Shown here piece by piece: positions 1 through 7,680 of a DNA stretch of 39,533 nucleotides. Under the pieces are notes generated by a model. The model was given only the letters and a program-made list of their open reading frames with translations. It was not told the origin of the DNA and did no database searches. Position numbers and translations under genes: made by a program. Source of the DNA: JBFKQC01 sp041627895 (GTDB taxonomy: Bacteria; Pseudomonadota; Alphaproteobacteria; Rhodobacterales; Rhodobacteraceae); the NCBI GenBank assembly GCA_041627895.1, contig JBFKQC010000033.1, positions 1 to 39,533 of the forward strand, given 5' to 3'. Each line of letters starts with the position of its first letter. The first letter of the stretch is position 1.

Positions 1-74
1 ACGTCGACCTCGACGGTCGGGTTGCCGCGGCTGTCGAGGATTTCGCGGGCGTGGATGTCGATGATGGTGCTCAT
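1..74 (-). CDS. eno: Enolase, N-terminal fragment (runs off the window)
   Basis: Enolase converts 2-phosphoglycerate to phosphoenolpyruvate in glycolysis and also scaffolds the RNA degradosome in some bacteria. Only the first 24 codons and part of the next are present. They read MSTIIDIHAREILDSRGNPT followed by VEVDV, the near-invariant enolase N-terminus that includes the A-R-E-I-L-D-S-R-G-N-P-T strand and loop. The ATG is preceded on the minus strand by a GGAGG Shine-Dalgarno at about 7 bases. The catalytic residues lie outside the window. The gene is oriented away from the osmC operon and appears to have its own promoter in the 90-bp gap. Confidence 0.95.
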   Translation of the reverse strand, partial: MSTIIDIHAREILDSRGNPTVEVD

Positions 75-105
75 GGGGGCCTCCGGGCGTGCGGGATTCG
101 CGCCT

Positions 106-136
106 CTATAACAGGGGCGGGGGGCTCTGGAAACAA
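106..136 (-). promoter_or_regulatory. Candidate sigma70 promoter of eno
   Basis: On the minus strand a TTATAG (-10, 111 to 106) follows TTGTTT (-35, 136 to 131) with a 19-base spacer, longer than the ideal 17. A start site near 99 would give a leader of about 25 bases containing the GGAGG before the enolase ATG. The AT-rich hexamer stands out in a GC-rich gap. This is inference from sequence only. Confidence 0.4.
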
Positions 137-164
137 CGCCGTTAGCGGTAACGACGCCGCCGGA

Positions 165-584
165 TCAGGCGGTGTCGATCACCTCGAAATCGTGGGTCAG
201 GTCCGCCGTTTTCGCCATCATCGCCGAGGCCGAGCAGTATTTCTCGACCGAAAGTGCGATCGCGCGCTCGACGCGGGCCGGGTCGAGCCCGCGGCCCTTG
301 ACGATGAAATGCATGTGGATGCGGGTGAAGACCTTGGGATCGGTCTCGGCGCGGTCGGCGTCAAGCTCTACCACCACGTCCTCGACCGGCTGGCGGCCCT
401 TTTCCAGGATATGCACCACGTCAAAGGCCGAACAGCCGCCGGTTCCCATCAGCACCAGTTCCATCGGGCTGGGGCCGGGCGTCGGGCCGTCGGACGCGGC
501 GCGGGTGCCTAGGACGATGGAATGCCCGGTGCCCGAGGTGCCCAGGAAGGTGCGGGCCTCGGCCCATTTGATACGTGCTTTCAT
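165..584 (-). CDS. OsmC family protein (peroxiredoxin-like)
   Basis: A 139-residue protein of the OsmC/Ohr superfamily, close to the YhfA-type subgroup. The family's two redox-active cysteines are visible at C51 (in MGTGGCSAFD) and C117 (in VEKYCSASAMM, at the head of the central helix). Characterised members reduce organic or inorganic peroxides; the substrate here is unknown. The chosen ATG at 584 has an AGAGGA ribosome-binding site at about 6 bases. An upstream in-frame ATG at 620 would overlap the preceding MetE-like gene by 26 bases and adds 12 non-conserved residues. It is the last gene of a fur - MetE-like - osmC run on the minus strand, with only a 10-base gap to the gene before it. 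Confidence 0.88.
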   Translation of the reverse strand: MKARIKWAEARTFLGTSGTGHSIVLGTRAASDGPTPGPSPMELVLMGTGGCSAFDVVHILEKGRQPVEDVVVELDADRAETDPKVFTRIHMHFIVKGRGLDPARVERAIALSVEKYCSASAMMAKTADLTHDFEVIDTA

Positions 585-594
585 GGTCGTCCTC

Positions 595-1638
595 TCAGAC
601 CGTGTGTGCGGCTTCGGCAAGATTGCGAAGCTTTGCCATCGCCAGATCGCGCCCCAGAAAGCCCAGCCCGCAATCGGGGGCGGCGATCAGGCGGCGCTCG
701 GGCAGGATCGCGAGAACCTGGCGCATCCTGGCGCGGATCTCGTCGACCGTCTCGACCCGGCTGGATGCGACGGCGACGAAACCCACGATCAGCGCGGACA
801 ACTCGAACAGCCGGAACAGCCTGTCGGGATTGTGGCGGTGTGCATCCTCGATGGAGATTTGGTCAACGATCCCATCGACCTGGCGCGCGATCCTGATGTA
901 GCTTTCCGGGTCGGCCTTGGGATAGCCGGTGTCGTCCAGCCGGTTCGGATAGCCGCAGCACATGTGCACGACGCGCGTCACCTCGGGCGGCACCCCGTCG
1001 AAGCAGCGCCCCAGCGCCGCGATGCCGTAGGCCAGCGCCGCGTCGGGCTTGCGGGCAAAGATCGGCTCGTCGATCTGGATGTTGTGGCAGCCTGCCGCGG
1101 CAAGCGCGCGCACCTCGGCATTCAGCGCCGCGGCCAGGTCGTGCGCCAGCGCCTCGGGGTCGCGGTAGTGTTCGTCGGCCGTCGTGTCGGAAATCGTCAT
1201 CGGCCCGGGCAGGGTGATCTTGACCGGCCGGTCGCTGGCCGCCTGCGCCACCTGCCAGTCGCGCACCAGCACGCTGTCGCCCCGCGCGCGCACCGTGCCG
1301 CGGATCGTCGGCAGTTCGGCGACATAGGCGCCGTTGCGCAGCACGCGCCGGGTCAGGTTCTGGAAATCGAAGCCGTCGAAATGCCGGCACTGGTAGTGCA
1401 CGTAGTTCTCGCGCCGGACCTCGCCGTCGGTCGGCACGTCGATGCCACAGGCGATCTGGTCGGCAACGACCTCTGCGGTGGCGCGGTCCAGCGCCGCTTG
1501 CACGTGCGGCGCCTCGGTCCAGCCGCGCAGCACCCGGTCGTTGTAGTCGCCGGCGTCGTGGCGAACCTGGAACCAGTCGGCAATCGGCACATAGGCGGGC
1601 TTGGGATAGGCGCCGATGCAGGTCGTGGATAACGGCAT
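595..1638 (-). CDS. Cobalamin-independent methionine synthase-like protein (MetE C-terminal domain only)
   Basis: A 347-residue protein equivalent to the catalytic C-terminal (beta-alpha)8 half of MetE, without the N-terminal half of the ~750-residue enzyme. Zinc and homocysteine ligands of the family can be placed: H-x-C in VVHMCCGYP, Glu in QISIEDAHR, and Cys in APDCGLGFL near the end. Such stand-alone 'core-MetE' proteins move a methyl group to a thiol acceptor; methyltetrahydrofolate, a corrinoid or another donor cannot be told from sequence. It lies 10 bases after fur and 10 bases before osmC, so co-transcription is likely. The same window carries genes of a B12-dependent methionine route at 25.6-28.5 kb, so this may be a backup synthase or use a different methyl donor. 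The ATG at 1638 has AGGGA upstream and begins at the conserved TTCIGAYPKP segment. Confidence 0.83.
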   Translation of the reverse strand: MPLSTTCIGAYPKPAYVPIADWFQVRHDAGDYNDRVLRGWTEAPHVQAALDRATAEVVADQIACGIDVPTDGEVRRENYVHYQCRHFDGFDFQNLTRRVLRNGAYVAELPTIRGTVRARGDSVLVRDWQVAQAASDRPVKITLPGPMTISDTTADEHYRDPEALAHDLAAALNAEVRALAAAGCHNIQIDEPIFARKPDAALAYGIAALGRCFDGVPPEVTRVVHMCCGYPNRLDDTGYPKADPESYIRIARQVDGIVDQISIEDAHRHNPDRLFRLFELSALIVGFVAVASSRVETVDEIRARMRQVLAILPERRLIAAPDCGLGFLGRDLAMAKLRNLAEAAHTV

Positions 1639-1648
1639 GGCCCGGTCC

Positions 1649-2074
1649 CTAGCCCTCGTCCTTCCTGCGCCGCAGCGGCACGCCGTACAGTTCCAGCCGG
1701 TGGCCCTTGAGGCTGTAGCCCAGCTTGGCGGCGATCCTTTCCTGCAACGCCTCGATTTCCGGGTCGACGAATTCGATCACCTCGCCCGAGTTCATGTCGA
1801 TCAGGTGGTCGTGGTGGTCGCGCTCGGCATCCTCATAGCGCGCCCGGCCGTCGCCGAATTCGCGGCGCTCCAGAATCCCGGCCTCTTCGAACAGCTTCAC
1901 CGTGCGATAGACCGTGGCGATGGAAATCCGCGGGTCCTGGGCGCTGGCGCGGGCATACAGCTCTTCGACGTCCGGGTGATCGTCGGAGTCCTCCAGCACG
2001 GCCGCGATCACCCGGCGCTGGTCGGTCATGCGCAGGTTTCTCGATTCGCAGCGCTCGAGGATCGTCTCGGACAT
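1649..2074 (-). CDS. fur: Fur family metalloregulator (Fur/Mur type)
   Basis: A 141-residue Fur-superfamily repressor. Residues 1-80 form the winged helix, with the recognition segment ISIATVYRTVKLFEEAGI, and residues 85-141 form the dimerisation and metal domain. The metal-site signature DHHDHLID (86-93) is present, but the CxxC structural zinc site of enterobacterial Fur is replaced by MNSG. That pattern is typical of alphaproteobacterial Fur/Mur, which often responds to manganese rather than iron. The segment lacks the HHH cluster of Irr, so Irr is less likely. It is the first gene of the minus-strand operon and is divergent from three tiny membrane-protein genes; the 150-bp gap must hold both promoters. 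Metal specificity is inferred only. Confidence 0.88.
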   Translation of the reverse strand: MSETILERCESRNLRMTDQRRVIAAVLEDSDDHPDVEELYARASAQDPRISIATVYRTVKLFEEAGILERREFGDGRARYEDAERDHHDHLIDMNSGEVIEFVDPEIEALQERIAAKLGYSLKGHRLELYGVPLRRRKDEG

Positions 2075-2224
2075 CGCCCCTCCGGTTTCGCGGTCCCGTG
2101 TCTAGGGCAATGACGGCGCTTTCGAAAGGCCCGAGGCGGGGCGCGCCGAAAAAAGTTTGAACCCTTCGCCGGCGCGGGGCGACCCACGGGAAACGTCATT
2201 CCAAGGGAAGGAGCAAGACGCCGG

Positions 2225-2296
2225 ATGAAAATCGCCCTCGCCATTCTCGGAGGCTTCGTCCTTCCCACCCTTCTCGCCATCGCCACCGTCGCATGA
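2225..2296 (+). CDS. Putative 23-residue membrane micro-protein
   Basis: Very small ORF coding for an almost wholly hydrophobic peptide, beginning MKIALAILGGFVLPTLLAIA. One transmembrane helix fills residues 3-22. An AAGGAG sits 11 bases before the ATG. The stop is 8 bases before the next small gene, whose own GAGG motif overlaps it. Support comes from the ribosome-binding site, the tight spacing and the shared architecture with the two small ORFs that follow. No family is recognised. It could also be a leader peptide for the downstream genes. Confidence 0.45.
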   Translation: MKIALAILGGFVLPTLLAIATVA

Positions 2297-2304
2297 GGTC
2301 TGCC

Positions 2305-2430
2305 ATGTCCCGCCGCACATACGCCAAAACCCGCCCGATGCAGGTCGTCGATCACGCGCCCGTTCTGTTCCTGGCGCTGACCCTGGTCACGCTGGTCGTG
2401 CTCGTCCTGGGCCTCGGCCTTCCGGTCTGA
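2305..2430 (+). CDS. Putative 41-residue single-pass membrane protein
   Basis: Encodes a basic N-terminus (about 12 residues with several Arg and Lys) followed by one transmembrane helix, roughly residues 19-39 (PVLFLALTLVTLVVLVLGLG). The positive charges predict an N-in topology. The ATG follows GAGG by about 6 bases and lies 8 bases after the stop of the preceding micro-ORF, as in an operon. No family is recognised. A regulatory or accessory subunit of a membrane complex is conceivable but has no direct support. Confidence 0.5.
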   Translation: MSRRTYAKTRPMQVVDHAPVLFLALTLVTLVVLVLGLGLPV

Positions 2431-2490
2431 GGCCGCGGCCCGGAAGTCACGGCCATGCCGCAGCCACGCCCCTACAGAAAGGATTTCCAG

Positions 2491-2733
2491 ATGAAATTCG
2501 TCCAGTACGCCCCCGGCATCCTGCTTGCCATGATCCTGGCCTCGCTGGTGCTTCTGGCGCTCGGCCTGATGCGCCCGGCCGGGGCCGGCGGCGCGCTGGC
2601 CGGTGCCGTGCCGCCCGAGCCCGTCAGGTTCGAGGTCCACACAGTCCGCGTCATCACCCGGAACGACGCCATCGGCACCCGCGACGACGGCATCGACAGC
2701 CCCGTCGCGCCCGTCGCGCTGTCCGGCAGCTAG
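2491..2733 (+). CDS. Small membrane-anchored hypothetical protein, 80 residues
   Basis: Begins MKFVQYAPGILLAMILASLV, giving one transmembrane helix at about 6-28. A polar tail of about 50 residues rich in Pro, Val and Asp follows and would face the periplasm if the N-terminus is cytoplasmic. The ATG at 2491 has AAAGGA 8 bases upstream; an in-frame ATG at 2455 adds 12 polar residues and lacks a good ribosome-binding site. The stop lies 3 bases from the stop of the convergent antiporter gene. It is third in a row of short membrane-protein ORFs that read away from fur. No family is recognised. Confidence 0.55.
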   Translation: MKFVQYAPGILLAMILASLVLLALGLMRPAGAGGALAGAVPPEPVRFEVHTVRVITRNDAIGTRDDGIDSPVAPVALSGS

Positions 2734-2736
2734 GCC

Positions 2737-3984
2737 TCAGACAAGGTCGGGCTCGCGCCCCAGCCGGGCGGCGAGCCGGCCCACCGTCAGCCCCTGCACG
2801 ATGATCGAGAACAGCACCACCATATAGGTGCAGGTCAGGATCAGCGGTTTCCACTCGCCCTCGGGCAGGCTCAGCGCCAGCGCGACCGAGATCCCGCCCT
2901 TCAGCCCGCCCCAGGTCATGATCGGCACGACCCCGGGCGAGAAGTCGCGGAACGGCTTCAGCAGGATCACCGGCACCGCCACCGCGGCGAACCGCGCCAC
3001 CAGCGCCAGCGCAATCGACAGCGCCCCGGCGATCACCGCGTCCAGCGCGAAGGCGATGGCGAAGACCTCGACCCCGATCAGCAGGAACAGGACCGCGTTC
3101 AGGATTTCGTCGATCAGCTTCCAGAACGCATCGACATAGTTCCGGGTCTCCTCGCTCATGCCGTGCCGGGCGCCGATATCGCCGATCAACAGCCCCGCGC
3201 AGACCGCCATGATCGGGGCGGAGAAGTGCAGCGCCACTGCCAGCTGGTAGCCGCCGAAGACGAGGCCCAGGGTCAGCAGCACCTCGAGCGGATAGTCGTC
3301 GATCAGCCGCATCACCCGGAATGTCAGCCAACCCAGCGCCAGCCCCAGGGCCGCGCCGCCGACGGCCTCCTGAAAGAACAGCCTGGCCGCGTCGGCCAGC
3401 CCCGAGCCATGCGCGTCGCCATGCGGAAAGGCGAGGCCGACGAGGACCAGGAACACCACGTATCCCACCCCGTCGTTGAACAGCGACTCGCCCGCGATCT
3501 TGGTCTCCAGGCTCTTGCGCAGGTGCGCCTCGCGCAGCACGCCCAGCACCGCCACCGGGTCCGTCGGCGAGATCAGCGCCCCGAAGACCAGCGCGATCAG
3601 CAGGGGCATGCCGGTGATCCAGGAAAACCCGATGCCCACGATCGCCGTCGACAGCGCCACGCCCATCGTCGCCATCAGGAACACCAGCCGCCATTGCGCC
3701 CGCAGGTCCGAAAGCTTCACATGCAGCGCGCCGGCGAACAGCAACAGCCCCAGCATGCCTTCCAGCAGCGCGTCGGAGAACTCCCATTGCACCACCTCGG
3801 CCCGGATCGCCTCGCTGACCGCGGGGCCCGGCAACAGCCAGTCCAGCCCGATCACCGCGAGCGAAGCCGCCAGCGCCACCACGAGGATGCCGATCGACGA
3901 GGGAAGCCGCAAAAACAGATAGTTGATCGCGCCGAAGGCGCCGGCCAGCACGATCAGCAGGGCGGCGATTTGCAGGATACTCAT
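2737..3984 (-). CDS. Cation:proton antiporter, CPA1 (NhaP-like) family
   Basis: A 415-residue inner-membrane protein with about 12 hydrophobic segments. CPA1 motifs are clear: ISPTDPVAVLGVLRE, the acidic ESLFNDGVGYVVF motif with the Asp used in cation binding, and WGGLKGGISVALALSLPEG near the C-terminus. Family members exchange Na+, Li+ or K+ for protons and support pH and salt homeostasis. No long cytoplasmic C-terminal domain is present, so this is a compact form. The start at 3984 gives MSILQIAALLIVLAG and has GGAG about 6 bases upstream; the frame stays open further 5', but that part is antisense to the EamA gene and not protein-like. The ion cannot be predicted. Confidence 0.9.
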   Translation of the reverse strand: MSILQIAALLIVLAGAFGAINYLFLRLPSSIGILVVALAASLAVIGLDWLLPGPAVSEAIRAEVVQWEFSDALLEGMLGLLLFAGALHVKLSDLRAQWRLVFLMATMGVALSTAIVGIGFSWITGMPLLIALVFGALISPTDPVAVLGVLREAHLRKSLETKIAGESLFNDGVGYVVFLVLVGLAFPHGDAHGSGLADAARLFFQEAVGGAALGLALGWLTFRVMRLIDDYPLEVLLTLGLVFGGYQLAVALHFSAPIMAVCAGLLIGDIGARHGMSEETRNYVDAFWKLIDEILNAVLFLLIGVEVFAIAFALDAVIAGALSIALALVARFAAVAVPVILLKPFRDFSPGVVPIMTWGGLKGGISVALALSLPEGEWKPLILTCTYMVVLFSIIVQGLTVGRLAARLGREPDLV

Positions 3985-4065
3985 GGGCGTCTCCGTCGGT
4001 TCGCGCCTGCATAGCACGGCACCGGGCGGTTGACACAAGCCACCCGCCGCCGTTCTGGTGGCGCG

Positions 4066-4953
4066 ATGGAGCGCAAGGATCACATCGACGCATTCGGGGC
4101 GGTCTCGCTGATCGCCTTTTCGGCGCTTCTGGGCTTCAACCAGATCGTCATCAAGGTGGTGAACGAGGGGCTTCAGCCGGTTTTCTCGGCCGGTCTGCGC
4201 TCGGTCGGCGCGACGATCCTGCTGTTGCTGTGGATGCGGCTGGTGATGGGCGGGCTGCGCCACGTGCCGGGGTCGGGTTGGTCGGGTGTGCTTAGCGGGT
4301 CGCTGTTTGCGTTCGAGTTCATCCTTCTGTTCTGGGCGCTGGATCTCACCACCGTGGCCCGGGTCTCGGTGCTGTTCTATTCGATGCCGGTCTGGCTGGC
4401 GCTGATGGCGCATCTGGCGATCCCCGGAGAGCGGATCGGACCGGCCAAGGCCCTGGGGCTGGCGCTGGCCATGGCCGGCGTGGTTCTGGCGCTGGCCGAC
4501 CGCGGCGCCGGGGGCGAGGCCAGCCTGGCGGGCGACGTGATGGCGGTTTTCGGCGCGCTCGGCTGGGCCGGCATCGCGCTGGTCGCGCGGGTCACGCCCT
4601 TTGCCCGGGTTCAGCCGGTGATGCAGCTGTTCTGGCAGGTCTCGGTCTCGGCGGTGATCCTGATGCTCGCGGCCCCGTTCTTCGGGCCGTTCATGCGCGA
4701 TTTCACCGCCTTGACCGCCTGGGGGATGGCGTTCCAGATCCTGGTGATCGCCAGCGGGGCGTTCCTGTTCTGGTTCTGGCTTCTGAAAATCTACCCCGCC
4801 TCGGGCGTGGCTTCGTTCAGCTTCCTGTCGCCGGTCTTCGGCGTTGCCTTCGGCTGGCTGATCCTCGGCGAGACGGTCGGCCCCTCGCTATGGGTGGCGC
4901 TGGCGCTGGTGGCGGCGGGGCTGGTGCTGATCAACCGGCCGCGGCGGGTCTGA
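4066..4953 (+). CDS. DMT superfamily permease (EamA domain)
   Basis: A 295-residue inner-membrane protein with about ten hydrophobic segments in two EamA-type halves, starting MERKDHIDAFGAVSLIAF. The second half ends with the typical SFLSPVFGVAFGWLILGE motif. Family members are drug/metabolite transporters, often exporters of amino acids or other small metabolites; the substrate is unknown here. The ATG at 4066 is preferred over an in-frame TTG at 4030 because the intervening 12 residues are polar and not family-like. A GGTGG lies a few bases upstream. The gene diverges from the antiporter and converges on selO. Confidence 0.88.
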   Translation: MERKDHIDAFGAVSLIAFSALLGFNQIVIKVVNEGLQPVFSAGLRSVGATILLLLWMRLVMGGLRHVPGSGWSGVLSGSLFAFEFILLFWALDLTTVARVSVLFYSMPVWLALMAHLAIPGERIGPAKALGLALAMAGVVLALADRGAGGEASLAGDVMAVFGALGWAGIALVARVTPFARVQPVMQLFWQVSVSAVILMLAAPFFGPFMRDFTALTAWGMAFQILVIASGAFLFWFWLLKIYPASGVASFSFLSPVFGVAFGWLILGETVGPSLWVALALVAAGLVLINRPRRV

Positions 4954-4954
4954 A

Positions 4955-4984
4955 GCGGTTTCCGGCGAAGCGTCGCGAAACCGC
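4955..4984. terminator. Hairpin between convergent genes (possible bidirectional terminator)
   Basis: GCGGTTTC (4955-4962) pairs with GAAACCGC (4977-4984). The inner CGGCG and CGTCG continue the stem past one bulged C and close an AAG loop, about 13 bp in all. It lies between the stop of the EamA gene and the 3' end of selO. There is no following U-run, so termination is inferred from position and strength of the stem. Confidence 0.5.
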
Positions 4985-5020
4985 GCGCAATCCGTGAACC
5001 GAATATCGCGTTAATGTGCT

Positions 5021-6460
5021 TCAGGTGCCGCAGAACGTCTGGCGCACCTCTTCCTCGGGCACCGGCGGGCGCGCGAACGGTTCGTCCTCGGGCGCCAGGT
5101 CATGGGGCCGCGCCAGCACCGAATTCAACTTCAGGAACGGCTCGTAATCGCCTGATACGGCTGCCTGAATAGCCTGTTCTATCCGATGGTTCCTGGGGAT
5201 CACGGCGGGATTCGACCGGTTCATCAGCGCGACCTGCGCGGCCTCGTCGGCCGCCTCGCGCCCGCGCCGCTCGCGCCATCCCGCCGCCCAGGCGTCGAAG
5301 GCCGCGCGGTCGACGAACTGATCCCGGGCCGAGCCGTCAGCGAGCCCGCGGAACGTGTTGGTGAAATCCGCCCCTTCCGCCGCCATCAGCGCAAGCAGCG
5401 CCTCGATCAGCCCGGCATCGCCATCCTCGGCCGCGGTCAGGCCCAGCTTGGCGCGGAACCCGTCCAGCCACGCGGCACCGAAGATTTCCGGAAAGCGGTG
5501 GACCGAGGCGGTCGCCCTCGCCACCGCGTCGTCCATGTCGTCGGCGATCAGCGGCAGCAGGCAGGTGGCGAACTGCGCCATGTTCCAGACGGCGATTTCC
5601 GGTTGTTTGCCATAGGCATAGCGGCCGAACTGGTCGATCGAGCTGAACACCTTGGCCGGGTGATAGGCATCCATGAACGCGCAGGGGCCATAGTCGATCG
5701 TCTCGCCCGCGATCTGCGCGTTGTCGGTGTTCATCACCCCGTGGATGAACCCCACGCCCATCCATTTCGCGATCAGCCGCGCCTGGCGGTCGATGACCGC
5801 GTCGAGCAGGCCCAGCGCGTCGTCCGCCTTTGGATAGTGCCGCGCAATCACATAACCGGTAAGGGCCTGCAATGCCTCGACATCCTGCCGCGCGGCGAAG
5901 AACTGGAACGTGCCGACGCGGACATGGCTGGCCGCCACGCGGGTCAGAACCGCGCCGGGCAGCACCTGCTCGCGATGGACCGGCTCGCCCGTGGTCACGG
6001 CCGCCAGGGCCCGCGTCGTCGGGATGCCGAGCGCGTGCATCGCCTCGCTCACCACGTATTCGCGGATCACCGGACCCAGCCATGCGCGCCCGTCGCCCAT
6101 CCGGGAATACGGCGTACGCCCCGAGCCCTTTAGTTGAATGTCGCGCCGTATCCCATTGGAATCGATGACTTCACCCAGCAGTATCGCGCGCCCGTCGCCA
6201 AGCTGCGGCGACCAGCCGCCGAACTGGTGCCCGGCATAGACCTGGGCCAGCGGATCGGCGCCCTCGGGCACCCGGTTGCCGGCCAGCGCGCGCACGCCCT
6301 CGTCGCTCGCCAGCGCGTCGGGGTCGAGCCCCAGTTCGCGCGCCAGCGCCGCGTTGACCGCCACCAGCCCCGGCTCGGCCACCGGCGTCGGCGCGAGGCG
6401 GGTATAGAACCGCTCTGGCAGGCGGGCATAGGTGTTGTCGAAGGGCAGATGCAGCGTCAT
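5021..6460 (-). CDS. selO: Protein adenylyltransferase SelO (YdiU/UPF0061 family)
   Basis: A 479-residue SelO pseudokinase. The family transfers AMP from ATP to Ser, Thr or Tyr of target proteins and has been linked to redox stress. Visible signatures are the nucleotide-binding lysine in IQLKGSGRTPYSRMGDGRAW, the active-site block HGVMNTDN, and the metal Asp of the flipped kinase motif in ETIDYGPCAFMDAYHP. The chain ends in QTFCGT; the Cys near the C-terminus occupies the place where eukaryotic SelO has selenocysteine. Length is normal for bacteria. The gene is transcribed alone; the next gene ends 101 bases before its ATG. Confidence 0.93.
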   Translation of the reverse strand: MTLHLPFDNTYARLPERFYTRLAPTPVAEPGLVAVNAALARELGLDPDALASDEGVRALAGNRVPEGADPLAQVYAGHQFGGWSPQLGDGRAILLGEVIDSNGIRRDIQLKGSGRTPYSRMGDGRAWLGPVIREYVVSEAMHALGIPTTRALAAVTTGEPVHREQVLPGAVLTRVAASHVRVGTFQFFAARQDVEALQALTGYVIARHYPKADDALGLLDAVIDRQARLIAKWMGVGFIHGVMNTDNAQIAGETIDYGPCAFMDAYHPAKVFSSIDQFGRYAYGKQPEIAVWNMAQFATCLLPLIADDMDDAVARATASVHRFPEIFGAAWLDGFRAKLGLTAAEDGDAGLIEALLALMAAEGADFTNTFRGLADGSARDQFVDRAAFDAWAAGWRERRGREAADEAAQVALMNRSNPAVIPRNHRIEQAIQAAVSGDYEPFLKLNSVLARPHDLAPEDEPFARPPVPEEEVRQTFCGT

Positions 6461-6561
6461 ACCGCCAATCTAGTCCGCGGCGCGGCGCTCTGCCAGACGG
6501 GGATACGATCGGCTGCGGGCCGGCAGGCGATCCCTTTGATTTCCGGCGACCATTTCCGCCG

Positions 6562-7497
6562 TCAAAGCCGCGCCAGCCGCTCGGTCAGCAGCGCATAGAA
6601 GCCATCTGCGTCGATGTCGCCGATGAAGGTCGCGTTCGGCGCGCGGTCGGTCACGCGCCACCAGTCGGCCACCGTCATGCCGCGCGTCAGATCCGACTGC
6701 GTCTCGATTTCGACATTGACATGCCGGCCGGTAAAAAGCTGTGGTTTCAACAGGTAGACGATCACGGTCGGGTCGTGCAGCGGGGCGCCCGGGCTGCCGT
6801 ATTTCTCCATGTCGAAGCGCTCGAAGAAATCGGTCCAGGCGGCAACCGCATGCCCGACCGGCGTGCCGAGCGCGCGGAACGCCTCGACCCGGGGCGCGGT
6901 GGTCAGCGCCTTGTGCGTGACGTCGAGCGGCATGACCGTAAGCGGAACGCCGGATTTGAATACGATATCAGCGGCTTCCGGATCGACGTAGATGTTGAAT
7001 TCGGCCGCCGGCGTGATGTTGCCCACCTGGAAATACGCCCCGCCCATCAGAACGATTTCCTGAACCTTTTCAACGATTTCAGGCGCCTTGCTGAAGGCCG
7101 TGGCGATATTGGTCAAGGGCGCGAGCGGGCAGAGCGTCACCGTGCCCGGCGCCTCGGCTCTTAGCGCTTCTATAATGAAATCAACGCCATGCATGTCGCC
7201 AAGCGGCATGGACGGGTCCGGCAGGTCGATACCGTCCAGCCCGGTGCGCCCATGCACATGCTCGGCCGTGACCAGCGGCCGCGTCAGCGGCGCGTCGCAG
7301 CCGGCGAAGACAGGCACATGAATGTGGCCCGCCAACTCGCAGACAATACGCGCATTTTTCGCGGTCAGCGCCAGCGGCACATTGCCCGCAACCGCGGTGA
7401 TGCCGAGCACCTCGATCTCGGGCGAGGCCAGCGCCAGCAGGATCGCCACGGCGTCGTCCTGGCCCGGATCGGTGTCGATGATGATGCGGCGCGTCAT
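6562..7497 (-). CDS. Ribonucleoside hydrolase, IunH family
   Basis: A 311-residue inosine-uridine-preferring nucleoside hydrolase that cleaves the N-glycosidic bond to free ribose and base in purine or pyrimidine salvage. The N-terminal Asp cluster that binds calcium is plain (IIIDTDPGQDDAVAILLA). The central VLMGGAYFQVGNITPAAEFN block and the later APLHDPTVIVYLL, carrying the conserved His-Asp, are also present. The start at 7497 gives MTRRIIIDTDPG, the usual N-terminus of the family; a longer in-frame ATG at 7527 adds 10 unrelated residues. No strong Shine-Dalgarno is seen at either. Base preference is not predictable. Confidence 0.92.
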   Translation of the reverse strand: MTRRIIIDTDPGQDDAVAILLALASPEIEVLGITAVAGNVPLALTAKNARIVCELAGHIHVPVFAGCDAPLTRPLVTAEHVHGRTGLDGIDLPDPSMPLGDMHGVDFIIEALRAEAPGTVTLCPLAPLTNIATAFSKAPEIVEKVQEIVLMGGAYFQVGNITPAAEFNIYVDPEAADIVFKSGVPLTVMPLDVTHKALTTAPRVEAFRALGTPVGHAVAAWTDFFERFDMEKYGSPGAPLHDPTVIVYLLKPQLFTGRHVNVEIETQSDLTRGMTVADWWRVTDRAPNATFIGDIDADGFYALLTERLARL

Positions 7498-7548
7498 GTC
7501 ATGAATGCTGCGGGGCGGCAATGCCAATGTAAAGGCCCGGAATCGGGC

Positions 7549-7590
7549 GTCGGTATCACGTCGGTATCACGTCGGTACTGCAGTGCAGCA
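7549..7590. repeat. 11-bp direct repeats plus ACTGCAGT palindrome upstream of the nucleoside hydrolase gene
   Basis: GTCGGTATCAC occurs twice in tandem (7549-7559, 7560-7570), and a third copy begins as GTCGGTA at 7571. It runs directly into the palindrome ACTGCAGT (7577-7584) and GCAG. It lies about 50 bases upstream of the nucleoside hydrolase start in a 183-bp gap that also holds the 3' end of mazG. It could be an operator with repeated half-sites or a chance slippage product. Confidence 0.5.
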
Positions 7591-7680
7591 ATTTGCCCCG
7601 CCCGGGCGCCTGCATCCGGCCGGGCACCCCTTGGGCGGGTCGTTACCGGTTGCGGGCCGGATCGCGCGGCGAATTCCGGA

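Noticed and set aside
4030..4058. Perfect TTGACA at 4030-4035 as a -35 element for the EamA gene
   Set aside because: The hexamer 17 bases on is TTCTGG, with no resemblance to a -10, and a start site there would leave almost no leader before the ATG at 4066. Kept only as a coincidence.
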